A DNA stretch of 64,000 nucleotides from Limnobacter litoralis (lineage in GTDB: Bacteria; Pseudomonadota; Gammaproteobacteria; Burkholderiales; Burkholderiaceae_B): the NCBI RefSeq assembly GCF_030160455.1, contig NZ_BSOJ01000002.1:1-64000 (forward strand), given 5' to 3'. Positions 37,026 through 46,490 of the stretch are shown here, one piece after another. The stretch's first letter is position 1. Every line of letters starts with the position of its first letter. Under the pieces are notes generated by a model. The model saw only the letters and a list, made by a program, of their open reading frames with translations. It was not told the DNA's origin and did not search any database. A program made the position numbers and the translations under genes.

Positions 37026-38181
37026 GGCCAAACACTTCGTGTGACAACTGCGCCTCTGGCAACTTCAAGCCATCGTGCAAAATGGCCTGCAAGGCAGCCA
37101 TGAAAGGCAGCGGCCCACAGAAGTACACCTGCGCATTGCGGTCGCTGATCCAGTCTTTCAAAACAGGTTCAGTCAGGTAACCCGCCACGTCACCCCCCTC
37201 CCCGTATTCATAGGCCAATTTCACGGTGACATTGGGCAGCTTGGCCATTTCACGCAGTTCATGGGCAAACACCTGAAGTTCGGCGTTCTTGCTGCAGGCA
37301 ATGAAAGTCAGCTTCTGGCCACTGCTGCGCTGGGCCAAAGCCTGCTTCATCATGGCGTACAGGGGCGTAATGCCCACGCCACCGACAATAAACACCTGCG
37401 AAGGGGCTTGCGCGTTCAATACAAAATCACCTTGGGGCGGGCTTAACAACACCTGATCACCCACCTTGGCATGGTGCAACTGGTTGGACGCAATGCCGCC
37501 CTCCTCCGCCTTGACAGTGATGCGAAAATAGCCCTGCTGACCCCAGTAAGACAAGGAATACTGACGAATTTCATCGTGCCCACTGGCTGTGTTTTTCAGC
37601 TGGATGCCGATGTACTGACCACCCTTGTACGCGGGCACCGTCTTGCCATCTGCGGGGTAAAGCAGGAACGATTGCACCAACGCAGTTTCACGTTCAATGG
37701 CCCGAATCTCGAAGGGCCTGAAACCGCGCCATCCGCCCTCAGTGGATTCAGCCGCCTGATACAGACCTTCCTCTGCATCCACAAACACCTTGGCCAGCAC
37801 ACCGTAAGCCTCACCCCACGCTTTCAACGCCGTATGGTCAGCGGGCAGCCCCAACACCTCTTGAATGGCGGCCAACAGGTTTTCACCTACCACTGGGTAG
37901 TGGGCGGGCAAAACACCCAGGCTGGCGTGCTTGCTGGCAATGCGTTGCACCGCGGGCAACAGCGCCGCCAGGTTGTCAATGTTCATGGCGTAGGCCAGCA
38001 CCGAGTCGGCCAATGCGGTGGATTGGCGACCACTGCGCTGATTGGACATGTTGAAAATATTCTGCAATTCAGGGTGCTGTTTGAACAAACGGCCGTAGAA
38101 TGCCTGAGTAATTTGTCGGCCATGCTGCTGCAACAGGGGTACGGTGGATTTAACGGTGGCAATGGTGTCGGCTGAGAGCAT
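37009..38181 (-). CDS. hmp: Flavohaemoglobin, nitric oxide dioxygenase
   Basis: The protein has 390 residues. The globin domain (1-135) contains the proximal His region LPAHYPVVGENLL. An FAD domain (RQYSLSYWG) and NAD domain (VGGVGITPLYAMM) follow, as in Hmp. It oxidises nitric oxide to nitrate with O2 and NAD(P)H. The divergent NsrR-like gene and the palindrome between them imply NO-inducible control. Confidence 0.97.
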   Translation of the reverse strand: MLSADTIATVKSTVPLLQQHGRQITQAFYGRLFKQHPELQNIFNMSNQRSGRQSTALADSVLAYAMNIDNLAALLPAVQRIASKHASLGVLPAHYPVVGENLLAAIQEVLGLPADHTALKAWGEAYGVLAKVFVDAEEGLYQAAESTEGGWRGFRPFEIRAIERETALVQSFLLYPADGKTVPAYKGGQYIGIQLKNTASGHDEIRQYSLSYWGQQGYFRITVKAEEGGIASNQLHHAKVGDQVLLSPPQGDFVLNAQAPSQVFIVGGVGITPLYAMMKQALAQRSSGQKLTFIACSKNAELQVFAHELREMAKLPNVTVKLAYEYGEGGDVAGYLTEPVLKDWISDRNAQVYFCGPLPFMAALQAILHDGLKLPEAQLSHEVFGPTVAI

Positions 38182-38194
38182 GGTGGTTATTCCT

Positions 38195-38221
38195 TAAAGA
38201 TTCATTTAAAATGTATCTTTA
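38195..38221. promoter_or_regulatory. NsrR-type operator between hmp and nsrR
   Basis: TAAAGATTCATTTAAAATGT followed by ATCTTTA is a 27-bp near-perfect palindrome. It resembles the NsrR consensus (AAGATGCATTT and its reverse complement). It sits 14 bases upstream of the hmp start. Confidence 0.8.
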
Positions 38222-38296
38222 GATTAGGGGCGCACTGACAGTGTCGTCAAGCCTCCAAAACAGGCCAACGCAATACTTTTTAATACATTTAAATTT

Positions 38297-38731
38297 ATGC
38301 AACTGACCAAACACACCGACTTTGCCTTTCGCACGCTGATGTACCTGGCGTCGATGCCCTCGGACCAAGCCACCATCAAGGAAATTGCCGAGCGTTTCGA
38401 CATTCCGAAAAGCCACTTGATGAAGGTTGCGAATTCACTGGTGCATCACGGCCTGGTGCAAGCCAGTAGGGGCAAAACGGGCGGCATACGTCTGGCCAAA
38501 AAGCCGGAGGAAATTGGTCTGCGGCAGGTGGTGGAATGGATGGAAAACACCTTGGAGCCGCTGGACTGTGCGGGGCAACCGTGTGTGATCCTGAAAAGCT
38601 GTCAGCTGAAATTCAAGCTGTCGCAAGCGCGCGACGCCTTTCTGGAAAGCCTCGGGCAATTCACGCTGGCCGATGTCATCGACACCCCCACCAGAAATGA
38701 ACTTCACACCATCCAGTTACACCTCGGATAA
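38297..38731 (+). CDS. nsrR: Rrf2-family nitric-oxide-sensing repressor NsrR
   Basis: This Rrf2 protein of 144 residues opens MQLTKHTDFAFRTLMYLASM, the NsrR form. The winged helix has FDIPKSHLMKVANSLVHHG. Three clustered Cys (LDCAGQPCVILKSCQ) would bind the NO-reactive Fe-S cluster. Divergent placement from hmp and the shared operator support the name. Confidence 0.92.
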   Translation: MQLTKHTDFAFRTLMYLASMPSDQATIKEIAERFDIPKSHLMKVANSLVHHGLVQASRGKTGGIRLAKKPEEIGLRQVVEWMENTLEPLDCAGQPCVILKSCQLKFKLSQARDAFLESLGQFTLADVIDTPTRNELHTIQLHLG

Positions 38732-38788
38732 CCCAGGCTGACGACCTGGTCGCCATCGTTTAAATCTGCGGGCATGCTGTAGGCCCTT

Positions 38789-41218
38789 GTGTCCTGCCCA
38801 CGGCCTGAATTGCCCACACTTTCCCGCTTTCCGTCGCTGTGCCTGCTGGCAGTCGGCCTGTTTGCGGGGCAATCGCTGTTTCACAGCCAAACGCAATGGC
38901 CAAACTGGACCAGTTTTGTACCCGCTTGCCCACCCCCATTGAATGCCTGTGGCCTGATGCTCATGGCCCTGTTTTTGTTGCTCTACACGCGGGGTTGGTG
39001 GCTTTTGGCTTTGGCCCTGTTGCTGGGGTATGCCGGCACTTTGCCGCTGGCCAAATGGCACTTGGAACATCGAATTCCGCTTGAATGCCACGGGCAAATT
39101 GTACAAACCGATTTTGAACTGCTGTCTGCTGCGTGGCAGGTCGATGGACAAACGCGCTGGCGCATTCGCGCGCAACACAGCCCAAACCCCTGCCTGCCAG
39201 ACGACACCACCCTGTGGCTGCAAAACACCAGTGGGCAAGCACCAGAGTTTGCTGCGCATTACCGGGCCAAACTGCAGTTGAAAGCGGCCTATGCCCCTTT
39301 GCAACTTGATGGGTTTGACGCCAATGCCCGCTGGTTTGCCGACGGCATCGGCGGCTTTGCCAAACCAAAGGGCCCTGTTCAGTTGTTTGCTAGCACGCCT
39401 AGGACCCAACTCAGCGGCCTTCTGCAAAGTGGCCGATGGGCGATTGAACAGTGGATTGTCAAAGTGCTCGGAATGACACCCCAGGCGGGCATTGTGCTGG
39501 CCCTGACGGTGGGCGAGCAGGGGCTGATTGATGCACAAACCCGTGACCTTTACGCCAACACAGGCGTTGCGCACCTGATTGCCATTTCAGGACTGCACAT
39601 CGGGCTGATGGCCTTGATGGCGGGCTGGTTGGCTCGCGCAATTCTGACCCGCGTGCCTTGGCAGGCGCTGCGCACCCATGCGCACCTTGCCACCGTGGTG
39701 GCCACTGTTGCAGCCGCACTGGCCTATTGCCTTTTGACAGGCTGGGGCTTGCCTGCGCAAAGGGCGCTGATCATGCTGGCGGCGCTGGTGTTAAACCAGT
39801 ACAGCACAGGCAGGGCCAACCCCTGGGACAGCCTGTGGCTGGCCTTGTGTGCAACGCTGGCAATCGACCCCTGGGCCTGCCAGCGCACCGGGCTCTACCT
39901 GTCATTTCTGGCCGTGTTTGCCCTGTTGGTGGTTGGGCAAGGGGTGTATCGCTTTCCACGCTTGCGCTCTGAAAAATTGTGGCTGGGCATTCGCTCGCAA
40001 TGGGCAGTCACCGTGGCCTTGTTTGTGCCTTGCAGTGTGTTGTTCAACCAGCAGTCGCTGGTTAGCCCACTGGCCAATACATTGTCGATTGCCTGGATGA
40101 GCCTTTTCACCACGCCGCTGGCGCTGGCTGGCAGCCTGCTGCACAGCGCAACCGCCCTGCACCTGGCCGCATTCACTTTGCAAGTGCAGAACCACTGGCT
40201 GAATGCATTCAACGCCCTAAGCTGGGCCACACTGCCAGTGCCCAATCAGCCATGGCCGATCGTATTGCTGGCATTCTTTGGCAGTTTGCTTTGCCTTACG
40301 CCGCTGGGGTGGAAAACACAGATTACCGGGCTTGCGCTGATGGCACTCATGCTGTGGCCGAGCCCACGCCCGGCTGAGGGCAGTTTCACACTGAATGTGC
40401 TGGACATCGGCCAAGGCACGGCACTGGCAATTGACACCACGCACCACCGCCTGCTGTTCGACACGGGCCCCGCCTACTCCGCTGAAAGCGACTCAGGCAG
40501 ACGCATTGTCGCGCCATGGCTGCGGCAGCAAGGCACCCAACCCTTTGACGCTTTGTGGGTGTCGCACAACGACAGCGACCACAGCGGCGGCGCACCTTAT
40601 TTGCTAAACCACTTCAAGCCCGCCTTGTTTGTCAATTCAATGCCAGCCGACAACCCATTGAATGCCCTTGCCCAACAGCGCGGTATTGCAACAGCCTTTT
40701 GCCACACCTTCAAAGCCTGGCGCTGGGATGGCGTGCTGTTCGAACCCTTGCCCCTGTGGCAAGGCAGTGCCAAGCCACCCAAGGGCGACAACAACCAAAG
40801 CTGTGTGTTGAAAGTCAGCAATGCCCACCACAGCGTGCTGTTAACGGGCGACATCGAGGCACCCGCCGAGCAATACCTGCTGACCCATTTCAAACCTGGC
40901 CAACTAACCAGTGAAGTGCTGATCAGCCCGCACCATGGATCAAAAACCTCCTCAACGCCTGCCTTTCTGACCGCAGTGGCGCCCCACTTCATCGTGATCG
41001 AATCGGGCTGGAAAAACCATTACCACCACCCTGCCCCACAGACCGTCGACACCTACCAGCACACCGGAGCATTGTTGTTCAATACGGCCCAACTTGGTGC
41101 ATTGGCCTTTCACTTTCCGGCAAACAGAACGCCGCCAACATTCAATATTGCGGGTGAAGTCCGCAAACGCTATTGGACGCTGCACGAAAGCAGTGCAAAC
41201 CGCCCCGTTCGCTGGTAA
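38789..41218 (+). CDS. comEC: ComEC/Rec2 DNA-uptake channel
   Basis: A protein of 809 residues from GTG 38789. N-terminal hydrophobic helices, an OB-like DUF4131 region, the competence core (TGVAHLIAISGLHIGLMALM) and a C-terminal metallo-beta-lactamase domain with SHNDSDHSGG are in the standard order. It forms the inner-membrane channel for transforming DNA. All parts look intact, suggesting competence. Confidence 0.93.
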   Translation: MSCPRPELPTLSRFPSLCLLAVGLFAGQSLFHSQTQWPNWTSFVPACPPPLNACGLMLMALFLLLYTRGWWLLALALLLGYAGTLPLAKWHLEHRIPLECHGQIVQTDFELLSAAWQVDGQTRWRIRAQHSPNPCLPDDTTLWLQNTSGQAPEFAAHYRAKLQLKAAYAPLQLDGFDANARWFADGIGGFAKPKGPVQLFASTPRTQLSGLLQSGRWAIEQWIVKVLGMTPQAGIVLALTVGEQGLIDAQTRDLYANTGVAHLIAISGLHIGLMALMAGWLARAILTRVPWQALRTHAHLATVVATVAAALAYCLLTGWGLPAQRALIMLAALVLNQYSTGRANPWDSLWLALCATLAIDPWACQRTGLYLSFLAVFALLVVGQGVYRFPRLRSEKLWLGIRSQWAVTVALFVPCSVLFNQQSLVSPLANTLSIAWMSLFTTPLALAGSLLHSATALHLAAFTLQVQNHWLNAFNALSWATLPVPNQPWPIVLLAFFGSLLCLTPLGWKTQITGLALMALMLWPSPRPAEGSFTLNVLDIGQGTALAIDTTHHRLLFDTGPAYSAESDSGRRIVAPWLRQQGTQPFDALWVSHNDSDHSGGAPYLLNHFKPALFVNSMPADNPLNALAQQRGIATAFCHTFKAWRWDGVLFEPLPLWQGSAKPPKGDNNQSCVLKVSNAHHSVLLTGDIEAPAEQYLLTHFKPGQLTSEVLISPHHGSKTSSTPAFLTAVAPHFIVIESGWKNHYHHPAPQTVDTYQHTGALLFNTAQLGALAFHFPANRTPPTFNIAGEVRKRYWTLHESSANRPVRW

Positions 41219-41307
41219 GTTTGTATTGCAGACTGTCAAATTAACAGCACATGCACGTGGCACAGTTCTTGAATAAACCCGATCATCAGGCACAGGAAAA
41301 CAAGAAA

Positions 41308-42723
41308 ATGGCATCCACTCCTTTTGACGAAATGTATCAAGCCCCTGACGATGTGCGGGCTCATTATCAGGACTTCAACAAATGGCTCGGTCAGCAGGCC
41401 GACGAGAAGCTGGCCAACAAACGCGCTGAAGCGGACCTGATTTTCCGGCGTGTGGGCATTACCTTTGCCGTGTATGGCGACGACGCCGGCACCGAACGGT
41501 TGATTCCCTTCGACATCATTCCACGCATCATTCCTGCCCATGAATGGAAAATTCTGGAGAGCGGATTGCGCCAGCGCGTGACCGCACTCAACATGTTCCT
41601 GAAGGACATCTACAACGAACAAAAGATCCTGAAAAACGGCCTGATTCCGGCTGAGCAGATTTTCGGCAACGAACAGTACCGCGTTGAAATGCAGGGCGTG
41701 AAAGTGGCCAGCGACATTTACGCGCACATTGCGGGCGTCGACGTGGTACGGGCCGGTGAAGGCGAATTTTACGTGCTGGAGGACAACCTGCGCGTGCCAT
41801 CCGGCGTGAGCTACATGCTTGAAAACCGCAAGATGATGATGCGGCTGTTTCCCGAGCTGTTTGCCCGCAATCGCGTGGCCCCGGTTGAACACTACCCCGA
41901 CAACCTGCTGGAAAACCTGCGTTCTGTTACGCCACAGAATTCAAGCGACCCCACCGTGGTGGTGCTGACGCCGGGCATGTACAACTCGGCCTATTTTGAG
42001 CACGCCTTTCTGGCCCAACAAATGGGCATTGAACTGGTGGAAGGCAAAGACCTGTTTGTAGAAAAAGAAGTGCTTTACATGCGCACCACGCTGGGCCCCA
42101 AGCGGGTGGACGTGATCTACCGGCGGCTGGATGACGACTTTCTGGACCCACTGGCCTTTCGTGAAGATTCTCAACTGGGCGTGCCGGGTTTGCTGTCGGT
42201 TTACCGGGCCGGCAACGTCACGCTGGCCAATGCCATCGGAACCGGCGTGGCCGACGACAAATCCATCTACCCCTACGTGCCCGACATGATTCGCTTCTAC
42301 CTCAGCGAAGAACCGATCATCAACAACGTGCCCACCTGGAAATGTCGCAAACCCGATCATTTGAAAGAAGTGCTGGCCAAGTTGCCTGAACTGGTGGTGA
42401 AGGAAGTGCATGGCGCTGGCGGCTACGGCATGCTGGTGGGGCCTGCCGCCACCAAGGCTGAAATTGAAGCCTTCCGCCAAAAGCTGATTGCAGAGCCTGC
42501 CAAATTTATCGCCCAGCCTACGCTGGCCCTGTCCACCTGCCCCACTTTTGTTGAACAAGGCATTGCCCCGCGCCACATCGACCTGCGGCCCTTTGTGCTG
42601 TCAGGCAGCAAAGTCACCCTGATTCCTGGCGGGTTAAGCCGCGTGGCCCTGCGCGAAGGGTCGCTGGTGGTGAACAGCAGCCAGGGTGGCGGCACCAAAG
42701 ACACCTGGGTACTTGAACGCTAA
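41308..42723 (+). CDS. Circularly permuted type 2 ATP-grasp protein
   Basis: This 471-residue protein starts at ATG 41308 (MASTPFDEMYQAPDD), 12 bases after AGGA; an ATG at 41251 is less likely. Family motifs are VLTPGMYNSAYFEHAFLAQQ, VIYRRLDDDFLDPLAFREDS and VLSGSKVTLIPGGLSRVA. It is the stand-alone paralogue of the N-terminal half of the fused 859-residue protein at 21-24 kb. Predicted to ligate a carboxylate to an amine using ATP. Confidence 0.93.
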   Translation: MASTPFDEMYQAPDDVRAHYQDFNKWLGQQADEKLANKRAEADLIFRRVGITFAVYGDDAGTERLIPFDIIPRIIPAHEWKILESGLRQRVTALNMFLKDIYNEQKILKNGLIPAEQIFGNEQYRVEMQGVKVASDIYAHIAGVDVVRAGEGEFYVLEDNLRVPSGVSYMLENRKMMMRLFPELFARNRVAPVEHYPDNLLENLRSVTPQNSSDPTVVVLTPGMYNSAYFEHAFLAQQMGIELVEGKDLFVEKEVLYMRTTLGPKRVDVIYRRLDDDFLDPLAFREDSQLGVPGLLSVYRAGNVTLANAIGTGVADDKSIYPYVPDMIRFYLSEEPIINNVPTWKCRKPDHLKEVLAKLPELVVKEVHGAGGYGMLVGPAATKAEIEAFRQKLIAEPAKFIAQPTLALSTCPTFVEQGIAPRHIDLRPFVLSGSKVTLIPGGLSRVALREGSLVVNSSQGGGTKDTWVLER

Positions 42724-42735
42724 AAGGAGAGACAC

Positions 42736-43695
42736 ATGCTGAGCCGAACCGCAGACCACCTCTTCTGGATGGCCCGTTACATTGAGCGCGCAGAAAACAC
42801 CGCACGCATGCTGGACGTCAACGTGCAGACGTCACTGCTGCCACAAGACGCCGACAATTCCGAGCAGGGTTGGCGCGCCATGTTGTCCATTTGCGAGTTG
42901 CAACACGCCTACCTGCAAAAGCACGGCGAAGTGGAACCAGAAGCCGTGATCGACTTCATGGTGAAAGACCCCAACAACCCGTCGAGCATTTACTGCTGCC
43001 TGCAGGCCGCCCGAGAAAACGCACGGGCTGTGCGCGGCGCGCTGACCACCGAGGTTTGGGAAACCCACAACATGACCTGGCTGGAGTTGCGCAAGCTGTT
43101 GGCCGACAACCTCTGCGAACGCGACCCCTCCGAGTTTTTTGAATGGGTCAAGTTCAGATCGCACCTGTCCAGGGGCGTCACCATCGGCACCATGCTGAAA
43201 GACGACGCCTTTCGATTCATTCGACTGGGCACCTTTCTGGAACGGGCAGACAACACCGCCCGACTGCTGGACGTGAAATTTCACAGCATGCCCTTCAGCC
43301 CCCTGGGCCAATTGAACAACGCTGACCCGCACGCCGATTACTACCACTGGGCCGCCATATTGCGTTCGGTGTCGGCGTTCGAGACCTACCGAAAGGTGTA
43401 TCGGGACGTGATTACGCCCGACCGCGTGGCTGAACTGTTGATACTGCGGGACGACATGCCGAGGTCGCTGTTGGCGTCGCTTAACGAGGTGTGCGCCAAC
43501 CTGGCGCTGGTGCGCAACGACTATTCAGACGACACCGAGCGCCGCGCCGGCAAACTGCGCGCCGAATTGCTGTACAGCCAAATCGACGATATTTTGCAGA
43601 CCGGCTTGCACGCCTACCTCACGAACTTTCTGGAACGGGTGAACGACCTGGGCAACAGGATCAGCCAGGATTTTCTGGTTCCGCTGGAAACATGA
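42736..43695 (+). CDS. Alpha-E domain protein (DUF403)
   Basis: The all-helical 319-residue protein opens MLSRTADHLFWMARYIERAE, the alpha-E signature. A second family motif, RFIRLGTFLERADNTARLLD, is near residue 160. It is 12 bases after the ATP-grasp gene and its stop overlaps the transglutaminase start (ATGA). The same domain is fused to ATP-grasp in the first cluster. Confidence 0.93.
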   Translation: MLSRTADHLFWMARYIERAENTARMLDVNVQTSLLPQDADNSEQGWRAMLSICELQHAYLQKHGEVEPEAVIDFMVKDPNNPSSIYCCLQAARENARAVRGALTTEVWETHNMTWLELRKLLADNLCERDPSEFFEWVKFRSHLSRGVTIGTMLKDDAFRFIRLGTFLERADNTARLLDVKFHSMPFSPLGQLNNADPHADYYHWAAILRSVSAFETYRKVYRDVITPDRVAELLILRDDMPRSLLASLNEVCANLALVRNDYSDDTERRAGKLRAELLYSQIDDILQTGLHAYLTNFLERVNDLGNRISQDFLVPLET

Positions 43696-44492
43696 AACTG
43701 CACATTGAACACCACACGGAGTACACCTACAGCTGGCCTGTGATTTACAGCATTCAGCACATTCGGCTGACGCCGTTCAAGCTGCCAAACCAGAAGGTGC
43801 TGAAATGGGAAATCAGCACCCCCGCCAAGGCGTCGCATACGCTCGACCACTTCGGCAACAAAGTGACCCATTTCACCGTGAATCAAAGCCACCAGCGGCT
43901 TGAGGTGACAAGCCGGGGCGTGGTTGAATTAACACCCTTGGTGGGCGGCTACTTGCACGATCAGGCTGACCCCGTGAACCCCTTGGTGTTCAGTGGGGCC
44001 ACGCCGCTGACGGTGTACACCCCCGACATGGCGCAGTTTTCAAGTTTTGTGGCCGACAGCCACATTCCGTTCGAGGCCCGCATGCTGGCGCTGGCCAATG
44101 CTGTGGCCGACCGCGTGCAATACAAAACCGGCAGCACCACCGTTGCACACACCGCGGCTGACGCCTTTGAAAATGGCGAAGGCGTGTGCCAAGACCACGC
44201 TCACCTGATGCTGGCCTGCCTGCGGGCGCACGGATTCTGCGCCCGATACGTCAGCGGCTACCGGTTTTCAGAACACGCGCCCGAGCACGCCAGCCACGCT
44301 TGGGTAGACGTGTACAACCCCGACAAACAAGCCTGGCTAAGTGTGGACGCCACCCACCGGTGCCTGGCCGACGAGTTCCACTGCCGACTGGCAGTGGCAC
44401 GCGATTTCACCGGCGCGTCGCCCGTGCGCGGGGTTCGGTCGGGTGGGGGTGAGGAAAGGATGAAGGTGGGTGTTCAAATATCGGGAATATGA
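43692..44492 (+). CDS. Transglutaminase-like protein, second cluster
   Basis: From ATG 43692 (MKLHIEHHTEYTYSWPVIYS) the protein has 266 residues; the frame opens earlier, inside the alpha-E gene. The catalytic Cys is in GEGVCQDHAHLML, His in ASHAWVDVYN and Asp in SVDATHRC. It is a paralogue of the 307-residue protein at 23.8-24.8 kb. It ends the operon, and a terminator follows. Confidence 0.92.
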   Translation: MKLHIEHHTEYTYSWPVIYSIQHIRLTPFKLPNQKVLKWEISTPAKASHTLDHFGNKVTHFTVNQSHQRLEVTSRGVVELTPLVGGYLHDQADPVNPLVFSGATPLTVYTPDMAQFSSFVADSHIPFEARMLALANAVADRVQYKTGSTTVAHTAADAFENGEGVCQDHAHLMLACLRAHGFCARYVSGYRFSEHAPEHASHAWVDVYNPDKQAWLSVDATHRCLADEFHCRLAVARDFTGASPVRGVRSGGGEERMKVGVQISGI

Positions 44493-44501
44493 GTGTCATT
44501 C

Positions 44502-44529
44502 AAAAAAGAGTTGCAAGTCTCTCTTTTTT
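44502..44529 (+). terminator. Rho-independent terminator after the ATP-grasp/alpha-E/transglutaminase operon
   Basis: AAAAAAGAG pairs with CTCTTTTTT around a 10-base loop, so T residues also follow the stem. It begins 10 bases after the stop codon. Confidence 0.7.
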
Positions 44530-44547
44530 CGTTTAAAAATATACACA

Positions 44548-44562
44548 GTGTAAATTTTACAC
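44548..44562. promoter_or_regulatory. Palindrome upstream of the DUF1302 gene
   Basis: GTGTAAATTTTACAC is an odd-length perfect palindrome 60 bases before the DUF1302 start. The TGTAAA core also appears in the 48518-48544 palindrome next to the TetR gene, so both may be operators of that regulator. Confidence 0.5.
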
Positions 44563-44621
44563 CTTGTCCATTTTAGTAGCGCCGGACAAAACACACACAA
44601 TAAAAACGACCGGAGACATCT

Positions 44622-46466
44622 ATGCAGCGAACTGGTGTGGCGCTCGCCCTAACCGCTGTTTCACTTGCCGCGCAAGCGGGCACATTCGGGCTTGAAAACG
44701 GCATTGATGGCCGTTGGTCATTGACCACGTCCTACGGCACCAGCATTCGAACCCGCGATGCGGACCCAAACCTCATCGGCGTGGGCAATGGTGGTAAGGC
44801 TGCCAACGGCAATGCGGACGATGGCAATCTGAACTTTAAAAAAGGCCAATCATTTTCGACCATTGCCAGTGCGATTGGTGAACTGGAGTTGAAGAAAGAC
44901 AAACTTGGCGTATTTCTTCGAGCAAAAGCGTTCAGCGATGAATCGCTGAAAAACAGACCCGTCATACACGGAAGTTACGACAATGCTTACGTGCCCAACA
45001 CGCCGCTGTCCGACAAAGCTTTTCCTGCCTTGTCTAAATTTTCAAACATAAAATTTCTGGACGCCTACGTATTTGGGACTTTCCGCCCCATCGCAAACCA
45101 CCCAATTACAGTAAAGCTCGGCAACGAAGTGGTGCAATGGGGCGAGGGGCTGTTCATCCAGGGCGGCATCAGCCAGTTTGGCCGCTTTGACGCTGCGGCC
45201 TCCAGAAGACCAGGCGCACAGCTTAAGGAGGTTTTGTTGCCCATTCCACAAGTATCAGTCAGTGGAAGCGTCAATGACAGCATTAGTCTGGAAGGATTTT
45301 ATCAACTGGCCTGGCGATCCACAGGAGTAGACGGGTGCGGCACATTCTTTTCTCCAGCAGACCCCTTGAATTGCTCAGGTGCCATTTTCAATCCGGGAAC
45401 CGTGGTCATGAATGGCATCACCTTGGCCAGCTTTGATAGCAGAAGTGACCAGCAAGCCTACAACGGCACTTCTCCGGGCACCTTGCTTGGCACGCAGCTG
45501 ATGTTGCCTTCGCTGTCGCTGATTAATTTCAGGGCAAGCCGCCTGTCAGACAGTCAACCGAAAAGTTCTGGACAGTTTGGTCTGGCTGCACGCTATTTTG
45601 ACAGTGAATCCGGCAGGGAATTTGGCTTCTTCCATGCCCAGTACCACCAGCGCATTCCGGCGCTTGGCCTGAAACGTCAACCGTCTAACATCCCTGGCTC
45701 GCTGTTCAGCACCAATCTCTATCCACTGTCCTTCTATCTCGATTACTCGGCGGAAGACATCAAGGTGGACGGACTCACTGTGACGGACAGCATCGGACCC
45801 TATTCGGTATTCGCCGAGATCAGTCACACCAAAGGTCTGCCCGTGCCTTACAACACCAATGATTTTGTGTCGGGGGTGTTGACAGGGACAGGTCCTCTGG
45901 GTGCCCTTCGAAACCAGACTGGACGCATTCCAGGTTTCGATCGCAAAGACAAAACTCAAGTGCAGTTCGGTGGCATACGGGTCATTCCGAGGGTGCTGGG
46001 TGCTTCAAGTCTATCGCTCATCGGCGAAGTCGGTTTCGAGCACTACTCCGGCATTGGCGACCCCATGAACAGCGTTCGATACGGTCGACCACCCACCTTC
46101 GGCATCGCTGAAACCAGTGCAACAAGCTGTGCGCAAACGGGCAACGCCAACCCGGACACCTGCGAAGCTGTGGGCTTTGTGACCCCCAACTCATGGGGCT
46201 ATCGAGTGGTTGGACAACTCAGCTATCCCAATGTGATTGCTGGTGCCAACCTAAGTCCGCGGGTCTTCTGGTCACACGATGTGAAGGGTTATTCAGGAGA
46301 CCTTCTGTTGGTCGAAGACCGCAGGATTTTGGGACTTGGAGTGAAGATTGACTGGCGCTCTCGCTATTACGCAGACATCTCATACAACCGCTTCGGACGG
46401 GTGGCGAAATACGATCAATTCCGTGACAGGGATTACGCCTCTGTCGTGGTTGGCGTTGATTTTTAA
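44622..46466 (+). CDS. DUF1302 outer-membrane protein
   Basis: The 614-residue protein begins with a signal peptide (MQRTGVALALTAVSLAAQAG), leading into FGLENGIDGRWSLTTSYGTS. It is rich in alternating beta strands and ends in YASVVVGVDF, with a C-terminal Phe as in outer-membrane barrels. DUF1302 genes usually precede DUF1329 genes, as here, in clusters linked to hydrophobic-substrate use. No substrate can be named. Confidence 0.9.
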   Translation: MQRTGVALALTAVSLAAQAGTFGLENGIDGRWSLTTSYGTSIRTRDADPNLIGVGNGGKAANGNADDGNLNFKKGQSFSTIASAIGELELKKDKLGVFLRAKAFSDESLKNRPVIHGSYDNAYVPNTPLSDKAFPALSKFSNIKFLDAYVFGTFRPIANHPITVKLGNEVVQWGEGLFIQGGISQFGRFDAAASRRPGAQLKEVLLPIPQVSVSGSVNDSISLEGFYQLAWRSTGVDGCGTFFSPADPLNCSGAIFNPGTVVMNGITLASFDSRSDQQAYNGTSPGTLLGTQLMLPSLSLINFRASRLSDSQPKSSGQFGLAARYFDSESGREFGFFHAQYHQRIPALGLKRQPSNIPGSLFSTNLYPLSFYLDYSAEDIKVDGLTVTDSIGPYSVFAEISHTKGLPVPYNTNDFVSGVLTGTGPLGALRNQTGRIPGFDRKDKTQVQFGGIRVIPRVLGASSLSLIGEVGFEHYSGIGDPMNSVRYGRPPTFGIAETSATSCAQTGNANPDTCEAVGFVTPNSWGYRVVGQLSYPNVIAGANLSPRVFWSHDVKGYSGDLLLVEDRRILGLGVKIDWRSRYYADISYNRFGRVAKYDQFRDRDYASVVVGVDF

Positions 46467-46490
46467 CTAAAACAAAATAACGGGGACAAC

